Below, in pieces: positions 18,775-27,344 of a stretch of DNA of 37,428 nucleotides. Made by a program: the position numbers and the translations under genes. The DNA is from Pelagibacteraceae bacterium (GTDB lineage: Bacteria > Pseudomonadota > Alphaproteobacteria > Pelagibacterales > Pelagibacteraceae): assembly GCA_002704145.1 (NCBI GenBank), contig PAFH01000018.1, positions 10,672 to 48,099 of the forward strand. Direction: 5' to 3'. The notes beneath the pieces were generated by a model. The model saw only the letters and a list, made by a program, of their open reading frames with translations. It did not search any database and was not told the DNA's origin. How positions within the stretch are numbered: the stretch's first letter is position 1; each line of letters starts with the position of its first letter.

Positions 18775-19580
18775 CTATCCTTTTAACATTTCTTCTGGAT
18801 TAAAATTTAATTGTATCTCTTTCCACTTATCATATCCAGTAGGTGGAACTTTAAGAGGTTGGCATAATCTTACAGCTCTTAATGCGCTTTCTGCTAATAC
18901 TTTATAGAATTTTTGTCCTGGTCTATTCATTCTTTGATGGTCTAAAATCTCAGATTTCATTATTGTTCCATCTTTTTTTAATTTTAGTTTTATTCTTACT
19001 AATAAATTTTGATCATAAGGTAAGCCTAGAGGTACGCTCCAACAACCAAATATCTGAGCCCTGAGAGCATCCTCCTCTGAAAGCGTTAGACCAGTTGCAA
19101 AAGAATTTTTTATATTACTCTGGGTTAGCTTGTCTATTTTATCTTTTTTCACAGCTTCCTCTTCTTTAGCCTTGTCAATTAAAGCTGCTATTTGATTTGT
19201 GTCTACTATTTTTTTTTTTCAAATTCTGATGATTGTCTAATTTGAGGCTCAATTTCTTCAGGATTCTGTTTTTTTTTAACTATTTGTTTTTTTTCTTTTT
19301 TTTCATCTGGTAAGGGAATTCTGTCTGGTTTTTCTTTAGCTTTAGCAGCTGGTGGTGCTTGCTCTGAAACTACTCTCTCTTCTTCTTTTTTTGTTTCTTC
19401 AATAATTTTTCTTGCTTTAGGAGCAAATGGAATATTTGTCTTATCAGAAATTTGTATTAGTTCTACAGAAACAATAGGAGGTAAATCTATTGGCTGTCTA
19501 ATCATGAAAGGTAAAGTTAAAACGGTTAATAAAATCATAACCGAATGAAATATTAGAGAATAGATTAAACTTTTTGTCAT
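18775..19580 (-). CDS. tolA: TolA, split by an apparent -1 frameshift at an 11-A run
   Basis: Inner-membrane protein linking TolQR to TolB/Pal. The first frame, 19580-19206, encodes a short cytoplasmic tip, a TM helix ([22 protein letters not shown]) and the start of the Lys/Glu/Pro-rich helical domain. It ends GAA-AAA-AAA-AAA then two TAG stops at 19208-19203. The second frame covers the rest down to 18775, including the TolA C-terminal domain ([38 protein letters not shown]). Its upstream open limit is a TGA overlapping the same A run. Re-reading one base within the A run joins both parts into about 268 residues with no missing domain. Alternatives are a homopolymer sequencing error, or restart at the GTG at 19152. 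Confidence 0.88.
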
Positions 19581-19587
19581 TATTCAT

Positions 19588-20001
19588 TTAATTTTTATAT
19601 GGCTCAGATATTAATGCTACTTTTGAAAAACCTGCCCCAGATAATGTTCCCATAACTTCTAAAACTCTACCATAGTTTATAGTTTTATCGCCTCGAACGT
19701 AAATTCTTGTATCTGTTCTATTTTTTGCAATAGCTAAAAGTTTTGGAACAATTTTTTGGTAATTTACTTTATGTTCTTGAATATAAATTTCACCTTTTGA
19801 ATTTATGCTTATAGTTAAGGGTTCTTGATCATCAGGTAATGAGTCAGCTGCTGATTCTGGTAAATCAACTTGAACACCTACAGTTAACAAAGGTGCTGTT
19901 ACCATAAAAATAATTAACAAAACTAACATGACATCAACAAAAGGAGTTACATTAATTTCACTCATTGGTTCATTTCTAGAGCGATTAAATTTAAAAGCCA
20001 T
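19588..20001 (-). CDS. tolR: Tol-Pal system protein TolR
   Basis: ExbD/TolR family partner of the TolQ proton channel. It has one N-terminal TM helix (MLVLLIIFMVTAPLL, about 26-40) with a preceding INVTPFVDVM motif. The Asp in FVDVM, at the TM edge, is the conserved proton-carrying residue. A periplasmic domain follows with VDLPES, IYVRGDKTINYGRVLEVMGTL. Length 137 residues is typical. The gene is 2 nt after tolQ and 7 nt before tolA. No frameshift or oddity is seen. Confidence 0.96.
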   Translation of the reverse strand: MAFKFNRSRNEPMSEINVTPFVDVMLVLLIIFMVTAPLLTVGVQVDLPESAADSLPDDQEPLTISINSKGEIYIQEHKVNYQKIVPKLLAIAKNRTDTRIYVRGDKTINYGRVLEVMGTLSGAGFSKVALISEPYKN

Positions 20002-20003
20002 TA

Positions 20004-20684
20004 TTAAATAATTGATAAAAATCTTTTTGAGAAATTGTCTATTTTTGAAATATACCTTTTGGAGTCACTATTAAATTTATTGTAAGCAACAACAGCTGGT
20101 ATTGCAGCCAACAAACCTAGAGCAGTAGCAAATAGGGCTTCGGCTATACCTGGAGCAACTATAGCTAAACTTGTATTACGAGAGATGGCTATTGATTGAA
20201 ATGAATTCATTATCCCCCAAACTGTTCCAAACAAACCTATGAAAGGCGCAGTTGATCCTATAGTTGCCAAAAATGTAAAATTTTTTTCTATCTTTTTAAT
20301 TTCATTATCTGTGGCTATTTCCAAAATTCTTTCTACTCTAGCAGCTTGAACAGCTGAAGATTGTCTTTTTGTTTTTATTAATTCGTTCATAGCTGATTTA
20401 AAAATAATTGTTGCGGGATCTTTTGAGTTAGAAGGTAAATTATTGTTAAAACTTTCTGCAGATTTAGCTTTCCAAAATTTTTTTTCAAAATCTTCGGTCG
20501 AAGCATTAATAGTTTTAAATAGTTTAAATTTATCAAAAATTAGTGCCCAAGAAAAAATGGAGCTTGCTATCAAAAGAATTATTACAAACTTGACAACAAA
20601 ATCAGCTCTTAAAAAAAGTTTCCACAATGAAAAATCTGATGCGCCGCCTAAACCAACTACTTGTGATGCAATTTCTTGTTCCAT
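20004..20684 (-). CDS. tolQ: Tol-Pal system proton channel TolQ
   Basis: ExbB/TolQ family inner-membrane protein that forms the proton channel with TolR and energises TolA. It has 226 residues with three TM segments: about 28-50 (ADFVVKFVIILLIASSIFSWALI), about 135-160 (TFLATIGSTAPFIGLFGTVWGIM) and about 170-200 (IAEALFATALGLLAAIPAVVAYN). The conserved segments GSTAPFIGLFGTVWGI and PGIAEALFATALGL are intact. No ybgC gene is found upstream; instead, 64 bases separate it from the RuvC-like gene and probably contain its promoter. Confidence 0.97.
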   Translation of the reverse strand: MEQEIASQVVGLGGASDFSLWKLFLRADFVVKFVIILLIASSIFSWALIFDKFKLFKTINASTEDFEKKFWKAKSAESFNNNLPSNSKDPATIIFKSAMNELIKTKRQSSAVQAARVERILEIATDNEIKKIEKNFTFLATIGSTAPFIGLFGTVWGIMNSFQSIAISRNTSLAIVAPGIAEALFATALGLLAAIPAVVAYNKFNSDSKRYISKIDNFSKRFLSII

Positions 20685-20748
20685 AAAGGCTAGATACTTT
20701 TAGATTGTGTCATGAATTTGACCATTTAAAGCTAAATACATTGAAAAA
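20685..20748. other. Short gap where ruvA, ruvB and ybgC would commonly lie
   Basis: These 64 bases separate the RuvC-like gene from tolQ. No ORF, hairpin-plus-T-run or repeat is visible. In many alphaproteobacteria this interval holds ruvA, ruvB and ybgC. I see no remnant of them here. Confidence 0.5.
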
Positions 20749-21243
20749 TTATTTTTTTACTTCGTATAACCTAGTCTCACTATAAAATCTGGCGATAAGT
20801 ATAGCGTCGGATTTATTGACATCTTTTTTCTTTGACAACTCGTTTGATAATAATGGATACATTTCTATTGCTTTTGTTCGACTAGAATCTTTAGAAGAAT
20901 TGATTAAATCAAAATGTTTTTTCCACTTTGATGGTCTAACAAAAAAAATCGGAAATCCTAATGCGGCGCATATTCCTTTTATAGCGCCAAAGGTTTGACC
21001 AAAATTAAACATACTAGTAACCCCTTGACCTGGCATAGCATTAACTTGTTCTACGACGACTGCGACTTCCTCATCGCTGCTTGTTTTGCTTTTTAATAAT
21101 GCTACGAGTTGAGCGCTATTTAACTGTCTTTTATTTTTTTTACCCTCGGCCATTACTGGCATATCGTTAATACTTAAAACTTTATTATCTTTTAAGACTG
21201 CTATTGCGCCGCTTAAACCTGGATCAATTCCTATAATTTTCAT
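20749..21243 (-). CDS. Phage-type RuvC-like nuclease (Holliday junction resolvase-like)
   Basis: RNase H-fold nuclease of the RuvC superfamily, presumably cleaving branched DNA. The order of acidic residues is right: Asp7 in IIGIDPGLSGA, Glu65 in VVVEQVNAMPGQG, and Asp141/Asp146 in KKDVNKSDAILIARF. The intervening sequence is not like housekeeping RuvC. VNAMPGQGVTSMFNFGQTFGAIKGI and FFVRPSKWKKHF match the phage/prophage-type relatives that I know. At 164 residues it is close to the size of both groups. It sits in the normal ruvC slot: a 4-nt ATGA overlap after yebC and ahead of tolQ. No ruvA or ruvB is adjacent, so its cooperation with RuvAB is uncertain. Confidence 0.8.
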   Translation of the reverse strand: MKIIGIDPGLSGAIAVLKDNKVLSINDMPVMAEGKKNKRQLNSAQLVALLKSKTSSDEEVAVVVEQVNAMPGQGVTSMFNFGQTFGAIKGICAALGFPIFFVRPSKWKKHFDLINSSKDSSRTKAIEMYPLLSNELSKKKDVNKSDAILIARFYSETRLYEVKK

Positions 21244-21971
21244 GTATTTATTTCTAAACTAGCATTAGTAAAGGTATTTTGAACATCATCTAATTCCTCA
21301 AGACTCTCTAAAATGTGCATAATCTTTTCATTTTGATCATTTTTTAGATTTATATAAGAATTTGGTATCCACTCGATTCCAGAATACTCAATATCATTTA
21401 AATATTTATCAAATTGACCTTTGACTTTGTAAAAATCCTCTATTGAAGATATTATCTCGTATACTTTTTCATGAGTAAAACAATCCTTAGCACCAGAGTT
21501 TGTGGCTATTTCAAATATTTTTTCTTCAGTAATCATATCTTTTTTATTGATACGAATAATCCCACAATTTTTAAATAAGTAACTTGTTGAACCTTTCTCA
21601 CCTAATCTTCCTCCATTTTTTTGTAAAATAGTTCTAATACTAGAAGCTGATCTGTTTTTATTATCAGTTAAAGTTTCAATAATGAAAGCTACATTAAAAG
21701 GTCCAAATCCTTCGTACCTTAAATTTTCATAATCTTTATCTTCACTCATTTCAGATTTACTTATTGCGCGAGTGATATTATCTTTAGGCATATTTGCTTG
21801 CTTTGCAGCGTTTATTGCGGCTCTTAATCTTGGATTCATATCTGGATCTTTATCTCCCAATTTTGCAGCAACAGTTATTTCTCTTGATAATTTTGAAAAT
21901 ATTTTAGATCTTTCTTTGTCAGCTCTTCCTTTTTTATGTTTAATTCCCGCCCAATGTGAATGGCCTGCCAT
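21240..21971 (-). CDS. yebC: YebC/PmpR family transcription/translation factor
   Basis: DUF28 family protein, about 243 residues, cytoplasmic. The hallmark opening MAGHSHWAGIKHKKGRADKE is exact apart from small substitutions. Further conserved segments are FSKLSREITVAAKLGDKDP, NPRLRAAINAAKQANMPKDNI, YEGFGPFNVAFIIETLTDNKNRSAS and LGEKGSTSYLF. Members have been described as DNA-binding regulators and more recently as ribosome-associated factors that ease stalling. The gene overlaps the RuvC-like gene by 4 nt, keeping the usual yebC-ruvC order. Confidence 0.96.
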   Translation of the reverse strand: MAGHSHWAGIKHKKGRADKERSKIFSKLSREITVAAKLGDKDPDMNPRLRAAINAAKQANMPKDNITRAISKSEMSEDKDYENLRYEGFGPFNVAFIIETLTDNKNRSASSIRTILQKNGGRLGEKGSTSYLFKNCGIIRINKKDMITEEKIFEIATNSGAKDCFTHEKVYEIISSIEDFYKVKGQFDKYLNDIEYSGIEWIPNSYINLKNDQNEKIMHILESLEELDDVQNTFTNASLEINT

Positions 21972-21974
21972 ACC

Positions 21975-22781
21975 TTACTCCGTTAAACTTCCGCCTTTAA
22001 TAATTCTTGTGATTTTTTTTGCCAAACCTGTTTTTTGATCTGCGTCAATTATTATTCCAGATAGTGTAGCCTCTCCCTCTGAAGGGAAATGATTTACTGC
22101 CTCTCTATCTTTAAGGAATTTCTTAATTGAATTTTCTTTATTCATTCCTATTACAGAATTATAATCTCCGCACATGCCAATATCTGTTTGATAACCTGTT
22201 CCTTTTTCTAAAATTCTTGTATCTGCAGTTGGTACATGCGTGTGAGTTCCAACAACGCCTGTAGAAACTCCATCAAAAAAGTGTCCTATAGCCATTTTTT
22301 CACTAGTTATTTCTCCGTGAAAATCCACTAAAATAAAATCTGCATCTTTTTTTAAAACAACCTTTTGTTTTATCTTTGTTGCTGCTTCAAAAACGTCCTC
22401 TGTTTTTCTCATAAACACATTTCCCATCAAATTTATTACTCCAACTTTGAATTTTTTATTTTTTGTAATGTAAATACCGTACCCACTCCCAGGTGAGGCA
22501 TCGACCAGGTTTGCTGGCCTTAATAATCTATTTTCAGTATTTATATACTCGGCTGTCTCCTTTTTATCCCAAATATGGTTTCCAGATGTAATAACATCAG
22601 CTCCGTATGAAAAAAATTCTTCTGCGATAGATTTTGTAATACCTCTGCCATCATCAGCCGAATTTTCTCCATTTAAAACTGTAAAATCAATAGATGAGTT
22701 TAATATTAAATTTGATAGATGTTTTTTTATTACATCTCTACCTGAACGTCCCATTACATCACCCAACATTAGTATTCTCAT
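21975..22781 (-). CDS. YmdB-like metallophosphoesterase (TIGR00282 type)
   Basis: Calcineurin-like phosphoesterase; the B. subtilis relative YmdB hydrolyses cyclic nucleotides. Metal-binding motifs are visible in order: MRILMLGDVMGRSGRD (Asp8), LNGENSADDGRG, TSGNHIWDKKE (GNH), DFHGEITSEK, and VVGTHTHVPTAD (GTHTH). The 268-residue length is typical for this family. It overlaps the cyclo-ligase gene by one base and precedes yebC by three bases. The biological substrate in alphaproteobacteria is not known to me; the motif-based biochemical class is firm. Confidence 0.9.
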   Translation of the reverse strand: MRILMLGDVMGRSGRDVIKKHLSNLILNSSIDFTVLNGENSADDGRGITKSIAEEFFSYGADVITSGNHIWDKKETAEYINTENRLLRPANLVDASPGSGYGIYITKNKKFKVGVINLMGNVFMRKTEDVFEAATKIKQKVVLKKDADFILVDFHGEITSEKMAIGHFFDGVSTGVVGTHTHVPTADTRILEKGTGYQTDIGMCGDYNSVIGMNKENSIKKFLKDREAVNHFPSEGEATLSGIIIDADQKTGLAKKITRIIKGGSLTE

Positions 22782-23335
22782 TAAAAAATACCTTTTTCTG
22801 TCAAAATGTAGTTTAGTTTCATATCTTTATTTGTAATTGGGAGTTTATTAAATTTTTGGAATGAAAAAGCAATCCCAATAGTAAGTATATTTTGACGATC
22901 CTTTAAATATTTATTAAGATACCTATCATAATAACCTCCTCCGTAACCTAATCTGTTATTATCACTATCAAAAGCTAACAATGGAATAAGCATTATATCC
23001 GGGGTCTTTTTTTGAGTTTTTAAAGGCTCTAAAAGCCCATATTTATTGACTTGTAAAATATCATGTCTTCTCCATTTATAAAACTGCATAGACTTATTAT
23101 TAGAAATAATTGGCAAAGATGTATTTAAAAATTTAATATTTTCATTTTCAAATAATTTGAGAACATTTGCTTCAAAAAAAGAGGGATAATATAGAGAAAG
23201 ATTAATATTTTTATTACGAAATTTTTTTTTTATTAGTTTAATTAACGGTTTAAAAAAGCCTACTTTAATTTCAAAGTAATTTTTTTTTCTTATAGAAAAA
23301 AATTTTTTCCTTAATCTTTCTTTTTTTCCATTCAC
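22781..23335 (-). CDS. 5-formyltetrahydrofolate cyclo-ligase
   Basis: Converts 5-formyl-THF to 5,10-methenyl-THF using ATP, returning a stored one-carbon unit. The diagnostic C-terminal motif is present: IPLLAFDSDNNRLGYGGGYYDRYL. An N-terminal basic patch (KKERLRKKFFSIRKK) and a YKW segment (MQFYKWRRHD) also match. Length is 184 residues. The start is GTG at 23335 in a GTGA overlap with zapA. A closer ATG at 23331 is out of frame. Pairing with zapA is common in proteobacteria, where 6S RNA often lies between them; there is no room for it here. Confidence 0.92.
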   Translation of the reverse strand: MNGKKERLRKKFFSIRKKNYFEIKVGFFKPLIKLIKKKFRNKNINLSLYYPSFFEANVLKLFENENIKFLNTSLPIISNNKSMQFYKWRRHDILQVNKYGLLEPLKTQKKTPDIMLIPLLAFDSDNNRLGYGGGYYDRYLNKYLKDRQNILTIGIAFSFQKFNKLPITNKDMKLNYILTEKGIF

Positions 23336-23778
23336 TGTATTTTAGAAGCTGAATCTGTGTTAGAGAGAATTTTTTCAAGAGATTTAGTTGTTTTATCCAA
23401 CATTGACTCGTAAAGATTATTGCTATCTTCTATTGTTTTTTTAAACTTTTCCAGCTCTTGATTTAATTTTTTAATTTCTTCATCTTTGTTGCCTTTATAT
23501 TCTATCGCTAAACTTTTTAGTTCTTTAAATTTATTCGATAATTCATCCAATTTTTTCTTTTGTTTAGCAACTCTCTGCTTTAAGTCAAAGTATTCGTCTA
23601 TTAGTTGAATAGTAGTAATTAGTAAAAGTTTATTTTCTCCAATATTGCCTAATTTATCTTTTAGCTCACCATATTTTTTATCTAAAAATTTTGTTAAGCT
23701 TTTGAGTGACTCTTCCTGTCCGTCATCACAAGATAAAAGATAATCCTTGTTATTAAATTTTATATTTACGTTTGCCAT
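23332..23778 (-). CDS. zapA: Cell division protein ZapA
   Basis: Z-ring associated protein that bundles FtsZ filaments. The N-terminal globular domain MANVNIKFNNKDYLLSCDDG, followed by SLTKFLDKKY and LLLITTIQLIDEYFDLKQR, matches ZapA. The C-terminal half is a long heptad-rich coiled coil (about 70-140). At 148 residues it is longer than E. coli ZapA, as alphaproteobacterial members can be. It overlaps the upstream coiled-coil gene by 13 nt and the cyclo-ligase gene by 4 nt. Confidence 0.9.
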   Translation of the reverse strand: MANVNIKFNNKDYLLSCDDGQEESLKSLTKFLDKKYGELKDKLGNIGENKLLLITTIQLIDEYFDLKQRVAKQKKKLDELSNKFKELKSLAIEYKGNKDEEIKKLNQELEKFKKTIEDSNNLYESMLDKTTKSLEKILSNTDSASKIQ

Positions 23779-24089
23779 TTTTCAATTTCACTTACTAAAT
23801 TTTCAGTTTCTTGACTTAGTTCATCAATATCTTGATTAAATTTATCCTCCAAATTTGATTTTATCCGTACTTCCTCTTGAAGCTGAGTTATTTTATTCTT
23901 TAGATACGAATGCTCCCTAATTAATTCTCTATTTTTTTTTTCTATTTCCGCTTTTTGTCTCAGTATTTCATTTTTTTCAGTTTCAATTTTCTGAGTATTA
24001 TATGATGAATGTGAATAAGTTGATGTTAAAGCATTCAATTTATCTATCAGTTCGTTTAAATTTTTTTCTTTTTTTTCAAAAATACTCAT
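23766..24089 (-). CDS. Small coiled-coil protein upstream of zapA (DUF4164-like)
   Basis: A 107-residue, highly charged, almost fully helical protein with heptad repeats (KKEKNLNELIDKLNAL; ENLVSEIEKWQ). No catalytic motif, signal peptide or TM helix is seen. A short coiled-coil protein of the DUF4164 type is usually found next to zapA in alphaproteobacteria, and position and size match. Translational coupling (13-nt overlap) suggests that it works with ZapA, possibly in a division-associated complex; this is inference. It diverges from tkt. Confidence 0.7.
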   Translation of the reverse strand: MSIFEKKEKNLNELIDKLNALTSTYSHSSYNTQKIETEKNEILRQKAEIEKKNRELIREHSYLKNKITQLQEEVRIKSNLEDKFNQDIDELSQETENLVSEIEKWQT

Positions 24090-24150
24090 ATGTTTATTTT
24101 ATATCATATTATTGATATACTTAGTTTAAGTCTATATAGGTATTTTAACT
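24090..24150. promoter_or_regulatory. Divergent promoter region between the zapA group and tkt
   Basis: These 61 AT-rich bases must serve both directions. On the plus strand TTGATA (24112-24117) and TATAGG (24135-24140) are 17 bp apart, a plausible sigma-70-type pair. It would start the tkt mRNA only a few bases before its GTG, hence a very short leader. No clear purine-rich ribosome site precedes that GTG. The site is a visual proposal only. Confidence 0.35.
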
Positions 24151-26133
24151 GTGAACGTAAAATTTAATCAACTATCAAATGCAATAAGATTTTTATCTAT
24201 TGATGCTGTTCAGAAAGCTAATTCTGGACATCCAGGAATGCCCATGGGTATAGCAGACGTAGCTACAGTTTTGTTTAAATACCACCTGAGGTTTAATCCT
24301 AAAAATCCTAATTGGATTAATAGGGATAGATTCATTTTGTCTGCTGGACACGGTTCAATGCTTTTGTATTCGATACTTTACTTAACTGGGTACAAAAGTA
24401 TATCAATTAACGACATTAAAAATTTTAGACAATTAAATTCTATTTGTGCTGGTCATCCTGAATACAAAAGAGGTACAGGTATTGAGACTACTACGGGACC
24501 TTTAGGACAAGGACTAGGCAATGCAGTTGGGATGGCGATAGCTGAAGAAATTCTAAGAAAAAAATTTGGATCAACTTTAATCAACAATAAAACATATGTC
24601 ATTGCTAGCGATGGAGATTTAATGGAGGGAATAAGTCACGAAGCAATGAGTTTAGCTGGCCATCTAAAACTTAAAAACTTAATAGTTTTTTTTGATAATA
24701 ATAAAATATCAATTGATGGCTCTACTTCCTTAAGTGTATCAGATGATTATAGAAAGAGGTTTGAGAGTTATGGGTGGAATTTTTTAGAAATTAATGGTCA
24801 TGATGAAAAACAAATTTCAAAGGCAATAACTAAAGCATCTAAAGCAAGTAAACCTACTTTAATATCATGTAAAACTATAATTGGTTTTGGGTCGCCAAAT
24901 AAATCTGGAAAAGCGTCTTCACATGGTTCACCTCTGGGTGATGAGGAAATTGCTTTAGTAAGAAAGAAACTTAAATGGAATAGTGAGCCGTTTCAAGTAC
25001 CAGAAGACACTTTAAATGCTTGGAGAGAAATCGGAAAAAAAGGAGCTAAATTAGAGGAAAAGTGGCAAGAAATATTAAACAAAAAAAACTCAAATATTAA
25101 ATCAGAATTTAAAAATGTATATGAAGAGTCAAATTTAAAAGATCTTGAAAATCTAATTAGAAAAGAAAAATCAAATTACTTTAAATCAAAACCGAGTATG
25201 GCAACTAGACAGTGCTCGTCAACTGCAATAGAAAGTATTTCAAGCATCTTGCCTCAATTGATTGGTGGCTCTGCAGATCTTAGCGGGTCAAATAATACTA
25301 AAACAAATAATTCTAAGTTAATTAATTCAAAAAATTTTGATGGAAATTATATTCATTACGGTGTTAGGGAGCATGGAATGGCTGCAGTTATGAATGGATT
25401 AGCCTTATACAGCGGACTAATTCCTTATGGTGGTACTTTTTTAATTTTTTCAGATTATTGTAAACCCTCAATAAGGCTTGCCGCTTTGATGGGTCTTAGA
25501 GTAATTTATATTTTTTCACATGACTCTATTGGACTCGGTGAAGACGGACCAACTCATCAACCCGTGGAGCAATTGACTGGATTAAGGGCGATTCCTAATC
25601 TTAATGTTTTTCGTCCTGCTGACATAAATGAAACTTTAGAATGTTGGGAAATAGCTTTAAAAAGTAAAAATACTCCAAGTGCGATTGCACTATCAAGACA
25701 AAAATTACCTTACATTAATCCAAAATTTTCAGAAAAAAATGTGTGCGAAAATGGAGCGTACGTAGTCAAAATGGACTCGCACAATAATCAAGTTACATTA
25801 GTTGCGTCAGGATCAGAAGTTGAGCTAGCTTTAAATTTACACAATGCTTTAAAAAAAAATAATATTCAATCCAAAGTAGTTTCCATGCCATGCCAAGAAC
25901 TTTTTGACAAACAATCAGATGATTTCAAAAATGCCATTCTCGATAAAGAATCTTTAATTGTAACAATTGAAGCTGGAAATGTTTCTTCATGGAAAAGTTA
26001 TTTAGTGAACAAAGGTTTATCTATAGGTATTGATAAATTTGGTGAAAGCGCTCCTTACAAAAAAGTTTACGAACATTTTGATTTATCAGTTGAAAAAATA
26101 TTGCTAGCTATTCAAAATAAGCTTAGAAAATAA
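24151..26133 (+). CDS. tkt: Transketolase
   Basis: TPP-dependent enzyme of the non-oxidative pentose phosphate pathway. The 660-residue protein has [18 protein letters not shown] near the N-terminus, the TPP diphosphate-binding region [20 protein letters not shown] with [11 protein letters not shown], the pyrimidine domain [16 protein letters not shown], and [19 protein letters not shown]. The C-terminal domain includes [14 protein letters not shown]. The start is GTG at 24151. It heads a run with pgk and fba. The usual gap gene between tkt and pgk is absent: only 11 bases separate them. Transaldolase is also in this window, at 33547-34245. Confidence 0.97.
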   Translation: MNVKFNQLSNAIRFLSIDAVQKANSGHPGMPMGIADVATVLFKYHLRFNPKNPNWINRDRFILSAGHGSMLLYSILYLTGYKSISINDIKNFRQLNSICAGHPEYKRGTGIETTTGPLGQGLGNAVGMAIAEEILRKKFGSTLINNKTYVIASDGDLMEGISHEAMSLAGHLKLKNLIVFFDNNKISIDGSTSLSVSDDYRKRFESYGWNFLEINGHDEKQISKAITKASKASKPTLISCKTIIGFGSPNKSGKASSHGSPLGDEEIALVRKKLKWNSEPFQVPEDTLNAWREIGKKGAKLEEKWQEILNKKNSNIKSEFKNVYEESNLKDLENLIRKEKSNYFKSKPSMATRQCSSTAIESISSILPQLIGGSADLSGSNNTKTNNSKLINSKNFDGNYIHYGVREHGMAAVMNGLALYSGLIPYGGTFLIFSDYCKPSIRLAALMGLRVIYIFSHDSIGLGEDGPTHQPVEQLTGLRAIPNLNVFRPADINETLECWEIALKSKNTPSAIALSRQKLPYINPKFSEKNVCENGAYVVKMDSHNNQVTLVASGSEVELALNLHNALKKNNIQSKVVSMPCQELFDKQSDDFKNAILDKESLIVTIEAGNVSSWKSYLVNKGLSIGIDKFGESAPYKKVYEHFDLSVEKILLAIQNKLRK

Positions 26134-26144
26134 ACACAATTTAA

Positions 26145-27335
26145 ATGAGTGAAATAAAATATTTTTCTGAAAATCTAGTGGTTCAGAATAAAACAATAAT
26201 TCTTAGACTTGATTTTAATGTTCCATTGAATGAAAAAAAAATTCAAGACAAAAGTAGAATTTTAAAAAGTTTACCTTTTATAAGAGATTTAATTAAGAAA
26301 AAAGCGAAGATAATTATTGTAAGTCATTTAGGAAGGCCAAAAGGTAAAAATAATAATGAGTTTTCTCTGGTACCAATATATAAATTTTTAAAAAATCAGC
26401 TAAAGACAAATGTGTATTTTTTTATAGGCGATATTAATGAAGAAACGAAAAATAAATTCTCATACTTAAAAGAAGGGGAAATTATTTTATTAGAAAATAT
26501 TAGATTTTTTGAAGGAGAAAATAAAAATGATGACGTTTTTGCAAAAAAACTCGCTTCTCTTGGAGATATTTATATCAATGATGCTTTCTCTTGTTCTCAC
26601 AGGAAGCAAGCTTCCATTCATAAAATTACAAAATATATTAAAGAGTCCTTTGCAGGACCGCTTTTAAAAAAAGAAGTCGGTGCAATAAATGCAATTATTC
26701 AAAATAAAAAAGAACCAGTCACATGTATTATTGGAGGATCTAAAATTTCAACAAAGATTAATGTGATTACTAATTTAGTAAAAAATGTAAACAACATTAT
26801 TATTGTTGGAGCTATGGCTAATAATTTTTTAATCTTCAAAGGCTTTAAAGTTGGGAAATCTCTTATAGAAAAAGACACCAAAAAAATAATAAATACTATA
26901 TATGCTGAAGCTAAAAGATATAATTGCAACATTCTTGTTCCTGATGATTGCAATGTTTCAGATGATTTTAAGGGAACTGCTAAAATTAGAAAAGTAGACT
27001 CGATTGATAAAGATGAAATAATCTTAGATATAGGGCCAAAAACTATTGAGAATATTGAGAGGATTATAGATCAATCTAATACAGTTTTATGGAATGGTCC
27101 CGCAGGATATTTTGAAAATGAGAATTTTTCAGTTGGAACCCTTGCAATAGCAAGGAAAATATCTGAAGGCACAGTTAGTAAATCTCTTGTATCAATAATA
27201 GGTGGTGGGGATACGATTTCTGCAATTGAAAAAAGTAAGGATAAATTTGCTTTTACACACTTATCAACAGCAGGCGGAGCATTTTTAGAATTTCTTGAAG
27301 GAAAAGACTTGCCCGGCCTCAATGTTTTAAAATAA
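26145..27335 (+). CDS. pgk: Phosphoglycerate kinase
   Basis: Reversibly transfers phosphate between 1,3-bisphosphoglycerate and ADP. Conserved features are ILRLDFNVPL (19-28), VSHLGRPKGK, ENIRFFEGE, INDAFSCSHRKQAS, the ATP-side GGSKISTKI, VGAMANNFL, the hinge segment WNGPAGYFE, and SIIGGGDTISA plus HLSTAGGAFLEFLEG near the C-terminus. The protein is full length at 396 residues. The motif usually reads AFGTAHRAHAS; here it is AFSCSHRKQAS, a mild divergence that keeps the His. It lies 11 nt after tkt and 9 nt before fba, in one operon. Confidence 0.97.
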   Translation: MSEIKYFSENLVVQNKTIILRLDFNVPLNEKKIQDKSRILKSLPFIRDLIKKKAKIIIVSHLGRPKGKNNNEFSLVPIYKFLKNQLKTNVYFFIGDINEETKNKFSYLKEGEIILLENIRFFEGENKNDDVFAKKLASLGDIYINDAFSCSHRKQASIHKITKYIKESFAGPLLKKEVGAINAIIQNKKEPVTCIIGGSKISTKINVITNLVKNVNNIIIVGAMANNFLIFKGFKVGKSLIEKDTKKIINTIYAEAKRYNCNILVPDDCNVSDDFKGTAKIRKVDSIDKDEIILDIGPKTIENIERIIDQSNTVLWNGPAGYFENENFSVGTLAIARKISEGTVSKSLVSIIGGGDTISAIEKSKDKFAFTHLSTAGGAFLEFLEGKDLPGLNVLK

Positions 27336-27344
27336 ATATCAGCT

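Noticed and set aside
18775..19152. A separate small gene beginning with GTG at 19152
   Set aside because: Its frame continues upstream of the GTG to the A run, with TolA-like charged helix sequence. It is the C-terminal half of tolA. Restart at this GTG is possible but not a separate gene.
23330..23336. 6S RNA between zapA and the cyclo-ligase gene
   Set aside because: The two genes overlap by four bases, leaving no space. No 6S-like hairpin is visible in the neighbouring gaps.
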